A stretch of 64,000 nt of DNA, taken from the NCBI RefSeq assembly GCF_006965445.1, contig NZ_CP041356.1:1860001-1924000 (forward strand). Direction: 5' to 3'. This document shows, piece by piece, positions 8,338 through 18,382 of this stretch. Each line of letters opens with the position of its first letter. Positions within the stretch are counted from its first letter, which is position 1. The notes below the pieces were generated by a model. It was given only the letters and a program-made list of their open reading frames with translations. It did not search any database and was not told where the DNA came from. A program made the position numbers and the translations under genes. Origin of the DNA: Lactococcus protaetiae. GTDB lineage: Bacteria > Bacillota > Bacilli > Lactobacillales > Streptococcaceae.

Positions 8338-9405
8338 TTATTTATGCATCTTAAATTCCAAATACAAATCATTGTAAAAACCTGTCCAATAAGGACTTAA
8401 ATTTTTATAGGCTTCATCATCTTTAATGACAGATTCATCAGGGTAAAATTCTTTGTCATTACGCACATCCTTTGGCAATAGGGCTTTAGCCTTCATATTT
8501 GGTGTAGAGTAACCCACCCATTCCGCATTTTGAGCTGCATTTTTAGGCTCCTGCATAAAATTGATAAAGGCATAGGCTCCTTTAACATTTTTAGCAGTTT
8601 TAGGAATAGCCAGATTATCATACCAAATATTTGTTCGCTCTGGAATGACATAATGCAAATGACTGTTCTCTGAAGTCATTTCAGCTGCTTGCCCACTGTA
8701 GACTACTGCCATAGGCGTCTCATTGTTAACCATATAATTCATGATTTCATCGCCTAAAATTGCTTTTACATTCGGTGTTAATTTAAGTAAATCTTGATAG
8801 GCAATATCAAGTTCCTTTTTATTAGTTGTATTGAGCGAGTAGCCTTGTTTACTCAAAACCATTGCCATGACATCACGGACACTATCAGTCAGCAAAATAG
8901 AGTTTTTATAAGCAGGTGACCAAATATCATTCCAGACTTTTGGTGGATTTTTCACTGTTTTATCATTATAAACAATCCCTAAAGTTCCCCAAAAATAAGG
9001 CACAGAATATTGGTTGTCAGGGTCAAATGCAGGATTGAGTAACTTAGGGTCGTCATCATTCAAGCCGTTGATTTTTTTATGGTCAAGCTTCATGAGCAGA
9101 TGTTCTTTTGCCATTTTCTCAATCATATAGTCAGAAGGCACAACAATATCATAAGCTGTTCCGCCTTGTTTCACTTTCGCGTACATCGCCTCATTTGAGT
9201 CAAAGGTCATGTAGTTCACTTTATACCCTGTTTGCTTTTCAAACTTTGTAATCAAAGCAGGATCAATATATTCGCCCCAGTTAAAAATAGTTAGACTATT
9301 ATTGGCTGTTTTTAATCCATCTGCAGCTTTCATACGATTGGTTGCAAAACCAAGTAGCACTGTAATTGCCACAATTCCTAAAAAGAAATAAAGTAATTTT
9401 TTCAA
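8338..9405 (-). CDS. potD: Spermidine/putrescine-binding protein PotD
   Basis: An extracellular substrate-binding protein of the polyamine ABC importer, about 355 residues. The N-terminal hydrophobic segment (KKLLYFFLGIVAITVLLGF) lacks a lipobox cysteine, so it is an uncleaved anchor or ordinary signal. The mature part opens with SLTIFNWGEYIDPALITKFE, and the VPYFWGTLGIVYND segment is a PotD hallmark. The open frame starts with a TTG at 9417, but GGAG lies inside it with 6-nt spacing to the TTG at 9405, which I take as the start. It is the last gene of potABCD and ends before a strong terminator. Confidence 0.9.
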   Translation of the reverse strand: MKKLLYFFLGIVAITVLLGFATNRMKAADGLKTANNSLTIFNWGEYIDPALITKFEKQTGYKVNYMTFDSNEAMYAKVKQGGTAYDIVVPSDYMIEKMAKEHLLMKLDHKKINGLNDDDPKLLNPAFDPDNQYSVPYFWGTLGIVYNDKTVKNPPKVWNDIWSPAYKNSILLTDSVRDVMAMVLSKQGYSLNTTNKKELDIAYQDLLKLTPNVKAILGDEIMNYMVNNETPMAVVYSGQAAEMTSENSHLHYVIPERTNIWYDNLAIPKTAKNVKGAYAFINFMQEPKNAAQNAEWVGYSTPNMKAKALLPKDVRNDKEFYPDESVIKDDEAYKNLSPYWTGFYNDLYLEFKMHK

Positions 9406-9425
9406 TTGATTCTCCAATCTATCTT

Positions 9426-10225
9426 TTAAGTCAAATTCGGAGATTTTCCGACCGTATCAGAGTCCCTCATAATAAAATAATACCCTATTACTAGTACAAT
9501 TGAAAAGAGAAATACAATCGCAGATAAAGCATTGATTTCTAACGATATTCCTGCGCGTGCACGAGAATAGATTTCAACAGACAAAGTTGTAAAATCATTC
9601 CCAGTTACGAAGAATGTAACTGCAAAATCATCAAGCGAGTAAGTAAAGGCCATGAAGAATCCTGCAATAATCCCTGGTGTCAAATAAGGAAGCACAATTT
9701 CACGCAAAGTCTGTGAAGGGGTCGCCCCAAATCATTAGCCGCATCAACCAGTGATTTGTCCATTTCTTGATAGAGTGGCATTACCATTAACACGACAATC
9801 GGAATAGAAAAGGCAATATGACTTAAAAGGACTGAAACAAAACCAAGTTGCATTCCAATCATTGTGAAGAGAATTAAGAAAGAGGCACCAATAACAACAT
9901 CTGGTGAAACCATCAAAACATTGTTTAAACCTAATAAAACATCACGTCCTCTATCCTTTAGTCTAACAATATACATTGCTCCAAATGTTCCAATCAAGGT
10001 AGCAATAAGCGAACTTAAAAAAGCCAGAAAGAAAGTCTGAACAACAATCAAAATTAAACGTTGGTCCGCAAACAACTCTTTAAAATTATCTAATGTAAAA
10101 CCTGTAAATTTACTCATATCACCGCCGGCATTGAAAGCATAGAAAATAAGATAAAAAATGGGAGCATACAAAAGGACGAGTACAAAAGCAAGGTAGATTT
10201 TTCCAACAGGACGTTTATTTTGCAT
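9426..10225 (-). pseudogene. potC: Spermidine/putrescine permease PotC, frame interrupted by one missing base
   Basis: Two overlapping frames (9680-10225 and 9426-9707) form one ABC permease of about 266 residues. Adding one G at 9725-9728 restores DAANDLGATPSQTLREIVLP, the EAA loop that docks on the PotA ATPase. About six TM segments are seen, the first being YLAFVLVLLYAPIFYLIFYAF. The start has GGAGG 6 nt upstream and overlaps the end of potB by 11 nt. The break falls inside the essential EAA motif, yet both halves are otherwise intact, so a base-calling error is the likeliest explanation. Confidence 0.85.
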
Positions 10226-11075
10226 GAGTTTCCTCCGTTTCTTTTATTGATTTAGCACTCCATTTCTTCTTTGACGGAGACGATGTATGAATTCTTTTTT
10301 CTTTAGTCAGTCGCATGACAAGCAACATGGCAATAACAAGGACAACAGCAATGGTTGAACCCATTCCCCAATTTTGCGTTGTCAAAAAATGCTCTTCTAC
10401 CGCTGTACCCAGTGTAATCACTTTATTACCACCAATCAGACGTGTTAACATGAAGAGTGAAAGACTGGGAATAAACACAGCCTGAACTCCAGCACGTACC
10501 CCATTGAGCGAAAGCGGCCAAATAATCTGAGTAAAGGTTTGTAACTTTGAAGCTCCTAAATCACTGCCGGCTTTTACCAGATTTTCATCTAGGTCATTAA
10601 GTGCATTAAAAATAGGTAAAACCATGAAGGGAATTGAAATATAGCTTGCAACAAGAATGAAACTTGCATCCGTAAATAGAAGCTGCGGACGTCCAAGACC
10701 AATAAAACTCAAAAATCCATCAACAGAGCCATATTTACCAAAAATTCCAATGAAGGCATAAGCTTTAAGCAAAAGGTTAACCCACGTAGGTAATATAATC
10801 AGCATCAACCAAAATTGCTTCATTTTAAGTTTTGTCAATACATAGGCAGCGGGATAACTAATCACTAGTGTTACGACAGTGATGATCAAAGCATAAATGA
10901 CTGAATTCCAAGTCATCATCAGATAAGTTCCACTCGTGAAATACAAGATATAGTTTGCTAAAGTAAAATGACCATTCAAATCAAACAAAGACTGCCAAAA
11001 TAGCATCACAAGAGGAACGATAACAAAGAGGAAAATCCAGAGAAAATAAGGAATAGAGTAGATACGCTTGGTCAT
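10215..11075 (-). CDS. potB: Spermidine/putrescine permease PotB
   Basis: A 286-residue inner permease of the PotABCD importer with six hydrophobic segments (the first, [18 protein letters not shown], near residue 10). The EAA loop [20 protein letters not shown] contacts PotA. Its ATG overlaps the potA stop codon (ATGA), and its end overlaps potC by 11 nt, so the genes are translationally coupled. The C-terminal tail is short and basic. Confidence 0.92.
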   Translation of the reverse strand: MTKRIYSIPYFLWIFLFVIVPLVMLFWQSLFDLNGHFTLANYILYFTSGTYLMMTWNSVIYALIITVVTLVISYPAAYVLTKLKMKQFWLMLIILPTWVNLLLKAYAFIGIFGKYGSVDGFLSFIGLGRPQLLFTDASFILVASYISIPFMVLPIFNALNDLDENLVKAGSDLGASKLQTFTQIIWPLSLNGVRAGVQAVFIPSLSLFMLTRLIGGNKVITLGTAVEEHFLTTQNWGMGSTIAVVLVIAMLLVMRLTKEKRIHTSSPSKKKWSAKSIKETEETHAK

Positions 11076-12406
11076 CGTGGCAACACCCCGCTGTCTTCTA
11101 CTCTATCATCATTTGGGATTTGCGAGTTCTTATTTCCTGTTTGTTCTTGTTCATTTTCTGCTTCTTGCTTATGCAGAATTTCATTGACCGTTTCAGCAAG
11201 TTCTGTGAGTTCCATCGTATTCTCTAATGCTTCTTTAACAGCTTCTTGAATAGCTGCTTCTTCCTCGGCATTCTCCTCTTCGACGGCATTGGCAAGTCCA
11301 ATCGTTTGTTCTTCTTCCTCTACGTATTCTTCAATACGAGCATCAAATTCTTCTTCCGTCTCGTTGAGACGCATGATATGGATTGCTTCAGGTTCGAAAT
11401 CAACACCAACAGTTTCACCCACAATGGCACGGTGTGTGGAATGGATAAGCCATTCATTGCCAAATGAATCATAGGCAACAATTTCGTAGTGAACACCGCG
11501 GAAGAGCTGTGTATCAACTTTGACATTAAATTTACCTTCGTCTGGCAGAGTAAACCAGATGTCTTCTGGACGAATGACGACTTCAATCGCTTCATTTTTG
11601 CGCATCCCACCATCAACAGCTTCAAACTGTTGTCCGTTAAACTCAACAAGGTAGTCTTTAATCATCTTACCATTTAAGATGTTGGACTCTCCAATAAAAT
11701 CTGCAACGAAGTGATTGATTGGTTCATCATAAATATCCGTTGGTGTACCAGATTGGACGATTTCTCCCTCATTCATGATAAAAATCCAATCTGACATGGC
11801 GAGGGCTTCTTCTTGGTCATGAGTAACGAAGATGAAAGTAATGCCCAAAGATTGCTGAAGTTCTCGCAGTTCATATTGCATATCTTTTCTGAGCTTCATG
11901 TCAAGTGCTGACAAGCTTTCATCAAGCAAGAGAACTTTGGGACGGTCGATAATAGCGCGTGCAATGGCGACACGTTGTTTTTGACCACCAGAGAGTTTTG
12001 CAATAGAACGATTTTCGTAGCCTTCTAGTCGTACCATTTTAAGAGCTTGCGAAACACGTGTCGCAATTTCTTTTTTATCTACACTTTTTATTTTGAGTGC
12101 AAAAGCAACATTGTCAAAAACATTCATATTTGGGAAGAGCGCATAACTTTGGAATATTGTATGAACATCTCGTTTGTTCGCTGGCAAATCGTTGATTCGT
12201 TTACCATCAAGAATGATGTCACCGGAAGTAGCATCCAAAAGTCCTGCAATAATATTGAGGATGGTTGATTTTCCAGAACCAGATGCACCCAAAAGAGTGT
12301 AGAATTTACCTTCTTCAATCTCAAAAGAAACGTTTTTTAGCACGGTAGTATTACTATCTGCATAAGTCTTTGTGACTTCTTTAAATTCGATGATGTTTTT
12401 TGTCAT
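11072..12406 (-). CDS. potA: Spermidine/putrescine ABC transporter ATPase PotA, with long acidic C-terminal tail
   Basis: The ATPase of the polyamine importer, 444 residues from the ATG at 12406. Walker A is GASGSGKST (40-48), the signature is LSGGQ (138-142), and Walker B is VLLLDE (158-163). A TOBE-type regulatory region follows ([12 protein letters not shown]). After about residue 345 there is a roughly 100-residue tail rich in Glu ([15 protein letters not shown]) that standard PotA proteins lack. The frame extends 20 codons upstream, but the chosen ATG begins the conserved [16 protein letters not shown] hairpin with T run lies in the leader. Confidence 0.92.
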   Translation of the reverse strand: MTKNIIEFKEVTKTYADSNTTVLKNVSFEIEEGKFYTLLGASGSGKSTILNIIAGLLDATSGDIILDGKRINDLPANKRDVHTIFQSYALFPNMNVFDNVAFALKIKSVDKKEIATRVSQALKMVRLEGYENRSIAKLSGGQKQRVAIARAIIDRPKVLLLDESLSALDMKLRKDMQYELRELQQSLGITFIFVTHDQEEALAMSDWIFIMNEGEIVQSGTPTDIYDEPINHFVADFIGESNILNGKMIKDYLVEFNGQQFEAVDGGMRKNEAIEVVIRPEDIWFTLPDEGKFNVKVDTQLFRGVHYEIVAYDSFGNEWLIHSTHRAIVGETVGVDFEPEAIHIMRLNETEEEFDARIEEYVEEEEQTIGLANAVEEENAEEEAAIQEAVKEALENTMELTELAETVNEILHKQEAENEQEQTGNKNSQIPNDDRVEDSGVLPR

Positions 12407-12433
12407 TTTATTAAATATTCCTTTGAAAATAAT

Positions 12434-12461
12434 AAAAACCAAGTGCAATACACACTTGGTT
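12434..12461 (-). terminator. Hairpin with T run directly upstream of potA
   Basis: Nine-bp perfect stem AACCAAGTG/CACTTGGTT followed by TTTTATTATTTTC on the minus strand, ending about 28 nt before the potA start. It may end transcripts from murB or act as a potA attenuator. Confidence 0.6.
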
Positions 12462-12857
12462 AACATTCAATATTTAATAGCCAAAAAGGCATAAATTCCG
12501 AGTAGAATCTGTTTTGCAGAAGAACCTGAAATACTTTATTGATGCGCACAAGCGTGTTTTTCTTGGGTGAGGCTTTTCATCCTCATAACTGAGTTTACAG
12601 TTAATCAATAAGGCAACAAAAGTCGCCAATTTCGGCTTTTGACCCGGCTGTCCGTCTGGCCTTGGCTCAAATTTACTGACAGACTATTGTGTCAGTAAAT
12701 TTTATTTCTGTCAGTATACTGACAACTCTGTCATTCGCTGATTCAATACCCGTTTTAATTGTATTGAACTGACAAAGTTTTATGAGCGGTCAAATCTTCT
12801 GTTTACACAGAACAGAATTAATTATAGCTTAAAATTTATAATTTATCAAGTTGAAAA
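12462..12857. other. Intergenic region between potA and murB with hairpins
   Basis: No gene is seen. A 13-bp hairpin AAATTTACTGACA/TGTCAGTAAATTT lies at 12669-12703 and a smaller AAAAGTCG/CGGCTTTT hairpin at 12615-12638. A TCTGTCAGTATACTGACA palindrome follows near 12708. These could be bidirectional terminators or repeat remnants. Confidence 0.5.
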
Positions 12858-13035
12858 ATGAAGTCAAGACTTATTCAGTGGGAGTTTCGTAAAACATTTG
12901 TCCATTTTCTCTAGTCGCTGAAGCGACTGATAAAAGAGCAACTCACCACTGAATTTAGTCGAACGAAATTCGAAGCATAGTGCTGCTTTTCCCTACCTAA
13001 GAGGTAGGGGTATTAGCACGCACTGCTTTGATGAA
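12858..13035 (+). repeat. Family A interspersed repeat, nearly complete copy (about 178 bp)
   Basis: Begins ATGAAGTCAAGACTTATTC and ends AGCACGCACTGCTTTGATGAA. It contains the palindrome AGTCGCTGAAGCGACT and a hairpin CCCTACCT/AGGTAGGG (12991-13009). An almost identical copy in opposite orientation lies at 16411-16590. It sits directly after murB. Confidence 0.85.
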
Positions 13036-13036
13036 C

Positions 13037-13936
13037 TTATTTTTCCCCAATAATACGTACTTCTGGCTCAAGTATAATTCCTGAATGAGCATGAACTTTT
13101 TCAATCACATCTGCAATCAATTGCTCGTAGTCTGTTGCTGTACCAGAGTTTACATTTACCATGAAGCCAGCGTGTTTTGTGCTGACTTCTACACCCCCTA
13201 TACGTGTTCCTTGCAACTTAGCTTCTTGAATCAATTGACCGGCAAAATGTCCTTCTGGTCGCTTAAAAACAGAACCACAGCTTGGATATTCAAGCGGTTG
13301 TTTGCTTTCACGAAGGAAATTCAAACGATTCATCTCATTTTGTATCTGAATAGGGTCTCCTGCTTGAAGTTCAAACTTGGCAGAAAGCACAATGAGATTT
13401 TCATCTCGAATAATCGAATGACGATAACCAAACTTCATTTCATCAGCTGTCAGTACTGACAGATTTCCGTCAATATCAATCACTTTGCAGCTGACAAGAA
13501 CTTGTGAAATTTCACCACCATAAGCACCAGCATTCATAAATACTGCACCACCGATTGAGCCAGGAATACCACAAGCAAACTCAAAGCCTGAAAGTGCATT
13601 TTGTTGTGCAATTTGAGTGACTTCTTTTAGCGTACTGCCAGCTTGTGCCTCAATTGTAAAACCTGCAACATTCACGCGTTTTAGCTTTTCAAGTAAGATG
13701 ACGATTCCACGAATTCCACCATCTCGGACAATGAGATTAGAAGCATTTCCAAGCACAGTGATTGGCACACTCATCTGCTTTGCCAGTTGTAGCAATGTTG
13801 TCAGAGCCTCAATGCTAGAAGGGAAAACTAAAATATCGGCTGGTCCTCCCACTTTAGTATAAGTATATTTTGACAGGGGTTCATCAAATTTAACCAGTAA
13901 ATCTGGAATTTTTTCAAATTCTATTTGTTTTAACAT
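13037..13936 (-). CDS. murB: UDP-N-acetylenolpyruvoylglucosamine reductase MurB
   Basis: A cytosolic FAD enzyme of peptidoglycan precursor synthesis that reduces UDP-GlcNAc-enolpyruvate to UDP-MurNAc; 299 residues, the usual length. FAD-binding motifs are [14 protein letters not shown] and [33 protein letters not shown] is the MurB signature. The catalytic Ser lies in [17 protein letters not shown], and the terminal Glu in [10 protein letters not shown]. There is no ribosome site; a TAAAAT box ends six bases before the ATG, so a leaderless mRNA is likely. Confidence 0.95.
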   Translation of the reverse strand: MLKQIEFEKIPDLLVKFDEPLSKYTYTKVGGPADILVFPSSIEALTTLLQLAKQMSVPITVLGNASNLIVRDGGIRGIVILLEKLKRVNVAGFTIEAQAGSTLKEVTQIAQQNALSGFEFACGIPGSIGGAVFMNAGAYGGEISQVLVSCKVIDIDGNLSVLTADEMKFGYRHSIIRDENLIVLSAKFELQAGDPIQIQNEMNRLNFLRESKQPLEYPSCGSVFKRPEGHFAGQLIQEAKLQGTRIGGVEVSTKHAGFMVNVNSGTATDYEQLIADVIEKVHAHSGIILEPEVRIIGEK

Positions 13937-13942
13937 AGCATT

Positions 13943-13971
13943 ATTTTATCATTTTCTTGCGACATTGACAA
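13943..13971 (-). promoter_or_regulatory. murB promoter, leaderless geometry
   Basis: The minus strand reads TTGTCA, a 17-nt spacer ending in TGA, then TAAAAT (extended -10), six bases and the murB ATG. The predicted start site coincides with the ATG. Confidence 0.6.
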
Positions 13972-14008
13972 TTTGTCTTATGCTATGACCCATTCTTTAT
14001 AGTATGGC

Positions 14009-14608
14009 TTAACTTTTTGCCTTGATTTTATTTTTCAGTAAAAATGGTTTTGCTCGATCAAAAACATCAATTGGAAACGCTTTGCTCAGCACATTACACA
14101 AGCCCAAAGCTAGATTGAAATCAATAAAACTATGAACTAATCCACCAAAACCGATCAATAGTAAAAAGTTGAAAAGCGCATGTTGGTCAAGTGTTGCAAA
14201 ACCAAAAGCATAGAAAACATAGACAATAAATGCTTCTAACCCTGCATGAAAAATACCTAGGATAACATTAAAAACTTGAATTTTGACCTTCTGATGAATA
14301 ATTTCTGGATGTTTTTTCAAGAAATATGCACCTGCCGTCATTACGATGATATGCATTGCAGCACGCAACCAAATCGTTGGTACAGGTGTGCTAATCATGA
14401 ATCCAATCGTTGTTCCAATGGCAACAAACGCTGTCATCACAGGGCTGAAAAACATTGCAGCCATAACAGGAACGTGTGACGCGAGTGTAAATGAAGCGGG
14501 GCCGATGATGATTTTTGCAGGCATTATTGCAGGGATTAAGATACCCAGAGCAGTAAGCATTGCGGCAATAACCAGATTTCTTACTTTGACTTTACTTGTT
14601 TGATTCAT
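14009..14608 (-). CDS. ECF transporter substrate-binding (S) component, NiaX-like
   Basis: A 199-residue membrane protein with about six TM segments. The stretch GILIPAIMPAKIIIGPASF followed by TLASHVPVMAAMFFSPV resembles the niacin-type S components (COG4684) of Firmicutes as I recall them. S components bind one vitamin and share an EcfAAT energising module encoded elsewhere. Niacin would fit the NAD salvage genes 6 kb away, but I see no NrtR-type operator upstream, so specificity is tentative (queuosine-precursor transporters are the main alternative). AAAGGAG lies 7 nt before the ATG. Confidence 0.65.
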   Translation of the reverse strand: MNQTSKVKVRNLVIAAMLTALGILIPAIMPAKIIIGPASFTLASHVPVMAAMFFSPVMTAFVAIGTTIGFMISTPVPTIWLRAAMHIIVMTAGAYFLKKHPEIIHQKVKIQVFNVILGIFHAGLEAFIVYVFYAFGFATLDQHALFNFLLLIGFGGLVHSFIDFNLALGLCNVLSKAFPIDVFDRAKPFLLKNKIKAKS

Positions 14609-14639
14609 TAGTAAGCTCCTTTAAGATATGAGTTCGACT

Positions 14640-14872
14640 GCTCTGAAAGGTTGAAAAATAGGAAAGATGGAGATGGACACATTCCATTGGAACATTTTAT
14701 CTATTTTCACTAATTTCAAGCGCACCGAACTCAATTAAATAAGATGCGAGGGGCGCTCGTCCTGAAATTAGGGAAATTAGGAAATTACAGGTTCGTGTGG
14801 AAGCACGGTTCTGGAATTTATCTATTTTCGCTAATTTCAAGCGCACCGAACTCAATTAAATAAGATGTGATT
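14640..14872 (-). repeat. Family B tandem interspersed repeat upstream of the NiaX-like gene
   Basis: Two copies of a unit containing ATCTATTTTC, CTAATTTCAAGCGCACCGAA and CTCAATTAAATAAGATG (near 14697-14753 and 14818-14870). Related text occurs at 56950-57500. No open frame is supported. Confidence 0.7.
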
Positions 14873-15342
14873 TAGCACAACTTTTTGCACCAAATGATAT
14901 ACGACTAATTTTTTATCTCAATACAAAATTTAACTTAGCAGCACTAAGCTCCGCTTTCGTTCTACTTCCTTAAGGTCTTAGCGAAATCGACAGCGTAGGA
15001 AAGCGGAGATAGAGCGAATGGATAACGAAGCGAAGCGGAGATGTGAGGTTGTGTCCTAACATTGGTGGGGGAGAAAGAATCCCCACCAATGAAGTAATCA
15101 CTTCAAAATTTCAATCTAATGATAATATAGAAGGTGCTGAGATAAAAAATTATGAGGACGACAAAAGTTTCTCATTTAATGCTCATAATTATAAAATAAT
15201 ATAAAATGCTTTGTTATTACTTTTTAATCATTTAAAAATTACAATGCGAAACCGTATATATAACAGAATAGAACAAAAGTTAGTGATATACTTCTCATTC
15301 TTTTTCCTTTAATGATTATATCATTTTATTTATAAAATAATC
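14873..15342. repeat. Intergenic region with family A/C repeat pieces
   Basis: Positions 14935-15055 carry family A text (GCGAAATCGACAGCGTAGG, AAGCGGAGATAGAGCGAATG). Positions 15061-15106 are a family C copy in reverse orientation: hairpin ATTGGTGGGG/CCCCACCAAT and the palindrome GAAGTAATCACTTC. The AT-rich remainder to 15342 shows nothing I can name. Confidence 0.65.
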
Positions 15343-15372
15343 AAAAAAATCTGTAAAAGAATACAGATTTTT
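15343..15372 (-). terminator. Terminator of thrB
   Basis: Ten-bp stem AAAAATCTGT/ACAGATTTTT with an eight-base loop and a T run on the minus strand, immediately after the thrB stop codon. Confidence 0.8.
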
Positions 15373-15375
15373 AAT

Positions 15376-16260
15376 TCAATGTTCAGTTTTTAAGCCCATT
15401 TTATCAATTTCAAGTGAATAAAGCTGTCCAGTTAATTGCTTGTCCTGATGAATTTGTTCTGTCAGTACTGACAGAACTTTGTCAGCACATAACATCATGA
15501 TTGTCGGCCCAGCACCGCTCAAATAAGTACCATAAGCACCGTATGCTCTTCCGATTTTTCTTAAAATATCTAACTCTGGGACAAGATTAGCACGATAAGG
15601 TTCATGAAAACGGTCACGCTCCATTATTTTCCCTGCTGACAATAAATCTCCTGTCAAAAGATTTGCTGTCAGCACATTAGCAATTGAGCTTGCACTTACA
15701 GCTTCTTTATAGCTCAATTGTTTAGGTAGAACCTTGCGACTATCCATTGTCTTCAATTCATAATTTGGCACAAAAGCCAAAAGTTTACAGACTGGAAATT
15801 CTGCACATACCGCATCAGTATGATGATTACTCGTTGTCGCAATGACAAGATTTCCCAAAAGTGCTGGTGCCACATTATCAGGATGACCTTCAATCTGAGT
15901 GGCAAGTTCTAGCTTCTCATCAATCGTCAGATTGAGTTGCGCCAATTGATTTGCCAATTCGATACCTGCAATGATTACTGAACTTGAAGAACCTAAACCT
16001 CGAGCTAGTGGAATCTCAGACGTCATTTTTAAATGATATTTCTCTGATAAAACAACATTTTTTACTGACAGAACTTCTGTCAAAGTTGTCAGCAATAAAT
16101 TTCGTTCGTCAGTTGGAATATTTTCACCTAAATCATGCTCAATATACCAAGAATTAGAAATACCAAGAATCTCAACAGTAAGATACAAATTTACTGCAAT
16201 CCCGATAGAATCAAAACCGGCACCCAAATTTGCTGAAGTTGCTGGAACAATAATTTTCAT
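15376..16260 (-). CDS. thrB: Homoserine kinase ThrB
   Basis: A GHMP-family kinase that phosphorylates L-homoserine in threonine synthesis; 294 residues, normal length. MKIIVPATSANLGAGFDSIG is the N-terminal family motif. The ATP-binding glycine loop is ARGLGSSSSVIIAGI, and the C-terminal motif is YLSGAGPTIMML. TAGGAAA precedes the ATG. Upstream lies hom, but a 528-bp gap filled with repeat DNA separates them. Confidence 0.95.
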   Translation of the reverse strand: MKIIVPATSANLGAGFDSIGIAVNLYLTVEILGISNSWYIEHDLGENIPTDERNLLLTTLTEVLSVKNVVLSEKYHLKMTSEIPLARGLGSSSSVIIAGIELANQLAQLNLTIDEKLELATQIEGHPDNVAPALLGNLVIATTSNHHTDAVCAEFPVCKLLAFVPNYELKTMDSRKVLPKQLSYKEAVSASSIANVLTANLLTGDLLSAGKIMERDRFHEPYRANLVPELDILRKIGRAYGAYGTYLSGAGPTIMMLCADKVLSVLTEQIHQDKQLTGQLYSLEIDKMGLKTEH

Positions 16261-16789
16261 CTCAATTTCCTATCTATTTTAACCATGTAAAAACCACTCT
16301 ACTTTCTCGTATTTCTAGAAGTATTCTATTAAAGCTGTGAATTCAACTCGTCCTGCTTTTGACGACGCCCCAGCTTTGCATTCATTTAATTGCCACTTCG
16401 CCTTGCGATTTTATCAAAACAAGTGCGTGCTAACTCCCCTACCTCTTAGGTAGGGGATGAAGCAGCACTAACTTTGAATTTCGTCCGACTAAATTCAGTG
16501 GGGAGTTGCCCTTTTATCAGTCGCTTCAGCGACTAGAGAAAATGGACAAATGTTTTACGAAACTCCCACTGAATAAGTCTTGACTTCATAAGATAGCCGT
16601 TTGCACTAAAGCAGCAACGGATATGCTAGCTGTTTCACCTAGCGGCTTAGTAAAATCAACAGCGTAACGAAGCGGAGCAACGTAAATGGTCAAGCGCTTG
16701 ACAGTGTGAGTGAGGGGACACTGTCAAGGTTGTGTATGAAGCAAGCAGAGTTTGTCTCAAAGCGTAGTTCGACAAAAAAGCAACGTCTA
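16261..16789 (-). repeat. Repeat-filled gap between hom and thrB, with a family A copy at 16411-16590
   Basis: Positions 16411-16590 are a nearly complete family A element in reverse orientation, matching the copy at 12858-13035 over its full length, including the CCCTACCT/AGGTAGGG hairpin. Further GC-rich repeat text follows to about 16780. No gene is seen. The insertion probably splits an ancestral hom-thrB operon. Confidence 0.8.
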
Positions 16790-18073
16790 TTAATAAATCA
16801 CTTTGAAAGAATTAAGTAGAGAAAAATCTACTTCACGATTTAATTTCTCCCGTATATTTTTTAGCTGCACTTGATTAAGCGAATGACAAATAATAGCAAC
16901 AATGGCACGTTTACCATCACCTTTTTGCTGTAATACTTGTTCAAAAGAAGCATCTTCACTTGTAAAAATTTTAACTAATCTTAAAAATTGCCCTGTAGAA
17001 TCGGGTGTTTCAATTGAAAAATAATATTTATTTTTAACATTCTCAGGTTTAGCAAGTTTTGTTTTTCGTGAATATTCATTAAAACTTTTCCCAATTGTTC
17101 CATCATTCATCCGTTTTACCACTCGGATAATATCTGCTAAAACACTCGTAATCGTTGGCTTTTGCCCAGCACCTGGACCATAAAACATTGACTCACCAAT
17201 CCCTAAAGATTCAATGAATACAGCATTCATCACTCCACTAACACTTGAAAGCGGATGAGTTTTTGGAATAAACGTTGGGCTCACTTCTGCAAAAATCCCT
17301 GATTCAACTTCGACAATTTCACCTACAAGTTTAATGACATAACCTAATTGCTGTGCAATTTCTACATCGCTCTTATCAATCTCACGAATCCCACTATGTT
17401 GAACTTCTGATGCCGAAAGCGACATTCCAAAAGCAAATTCACTCAAAATCGCTAATTTATAGCCAGCATCTATACCATCCACGTCATTCGTTGGATCTGA
17501 CTCAGCATAACCCAATTCTTGTGCCACTTGCAACGCTTCATCATAAGACCATGCCTCTTCTACCATTTTACTCATCATGAAATTACTCGTTCCATTGACA
17601 ACGCCTAAAAGTCGAGTAATTTTGTCAGAAGCATATGAATTAGCAAGAGTCCGCAAGATTGGAATACCACCAGCAACAGCCGCCTCATAGTATAGCGCAA
17701 CATGATTTTCTTTCGCCAAAGCTCTTAATTCTGTCCCATGAATCGCAAGTAAATCCTTGTTTGCTGTCACTACATTTTTTCCAGCAGAAAGTGCTTGTGA
17801 GATATAAGTTCTCGCAGGCTCCAAACGTCCCATCAACTCAACGACAATAGAAATACTGTCATCTTGTAAAATTTCATTCATGGACAAAACAAAAGGATAA
17901 TCAAAACCATTTGCTCTTGCCTGTTCAATCGCTTCTTGATTTCTCAATAAAACCTTGGAAATCACAATCTTTTTTTCTAAAATCATCTCCAATTTTTGTT
18001 GATTTTCCAAAAGTAGTTCAGGAAGTCCAGACCCCACTGTTCCAAATCCTAGTAATGCTATATTTATCGTCAT
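16790..18073 (-). CDS. hom: Homoserine dehydrogenase Hom
   Basis: Converts aspartate semialdehyde to homoserine with NAD(P)H; 427 residues. The NAD-binding motif is [15 protein letters not shown]. Further signature elements are [29 protein letters not shown] and the catalytic-region [21 protein letters not shown]-terminal ACT-like domain (about residues 345-427, [18 protein letters not shown]) suggests feedback control. GGAG lies 7 nt before the ATG. It supplies the substrate of ThrB downstream. Confidence 0.95.
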   Translation of the reverse strand: MTINIALLGFGTVGSGLPELLLENQQKLEMILEKKIVISKVLLRNQEAIEQARANGFDYPFVLSMNEILQDDSISIVVELMGRLEPARTYISQALSAGKNVVTANKDLLAIHGTELRALAKENHVALYYEAAVAGGIPILRTLANSYASDKITRLLGVVNGTSNFMMSKMVEEAWSYDEALQVAQELGYAESDPTNDVDGIDAGYKLAILSEFAFGMSLSASEVQHSGIREIDKSDVEIAQQLGYVIKLVGEIVEVESGIFAEVSPTFIPKTHPLSSVSGVMNAVFIESLGIGESMFYGPGAGQKPTITSVLADIIRVVKRMNDGTIGKSFNEYSRKTKLAKPENVKNKYYFSIETPDSTGQFLRLVKIFTSEDASFEQVLQQKGDGKRAIVAIICHSLNQVQLKNIREKLNREVDFSLLNSFKVIY

Positions 18074-18106
18074 ATCATTTCTCCATAAAACATAAGATTT
18101 CTAAAT

Positions 18107-18160
18107 ATTATATCATTTTATCAATAAATTTACTGATTATTCTATAACTAATTTGTTATA
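18107..18160 (-). promoter_or_regulatory. hom promoter region with upstream inverted repeat
   Basis: The minus strand has TGATATAAT (extended -10, TATAAT at 18107-18112). About 30 nt upstream lies a perfect inverted repeat TATAAC-TAATTT-GTTATA (plus strand, 18143-18160) that could be an operator. No clear -35 is seen. Confidence 0.4.
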
Positions 18161-18358
18161 AAAGATAACAACGAATTAACATTGCCCTCTAATTTCATAA
18201 CACAAAAACAATATCATAACAGCCATTTACCTTTGTCACGCTCACTATTTCCACACGTCGATGTAAACACCTTTTATCCAGCCGCTAAAGCTAAAACGTC
18301 TGAAAATAGGCACACTAGTTGCAGTTAGCACTAACCAACCATATAAATCATGCAAAAA
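18161..18358. other. Intergenic region between dnk and hom
   Basis: With the promoter region this is a gap of about 300 nt. It holds degenerate GC-rich text (CCAGCCGCTAAAGC near 18278) that may be repeat remnant. No open frame is supported. Confidence 0.4.
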
Positions 18359-18382
18359 AATCTGTCAGTATACTGACAGATT
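18357..18382 (-). terminator. Palindromic terminator overlapping the kinase stop codon
   Basis: Perfect 24-bp palindrome centred on GTCAGTATACTGAC (18359-18382), followed on the minus strand by TTTTTTGC. Its last bases overlap the TAA of the deoxynucleoside kinase gene. Confidence 0.75.

Noticed and set aside
11246-12324. Several open frames on both strands within potA
   Set aside because: Shadows of the potA coding sequence; potA has full ATPase motifs.
12858-13035. Insertion sequence or transposase gene in the repeat-rich gaps
   Set aside because: Elements are under 400 bp, encode nothing and lack convincing terminal inverted repeats.
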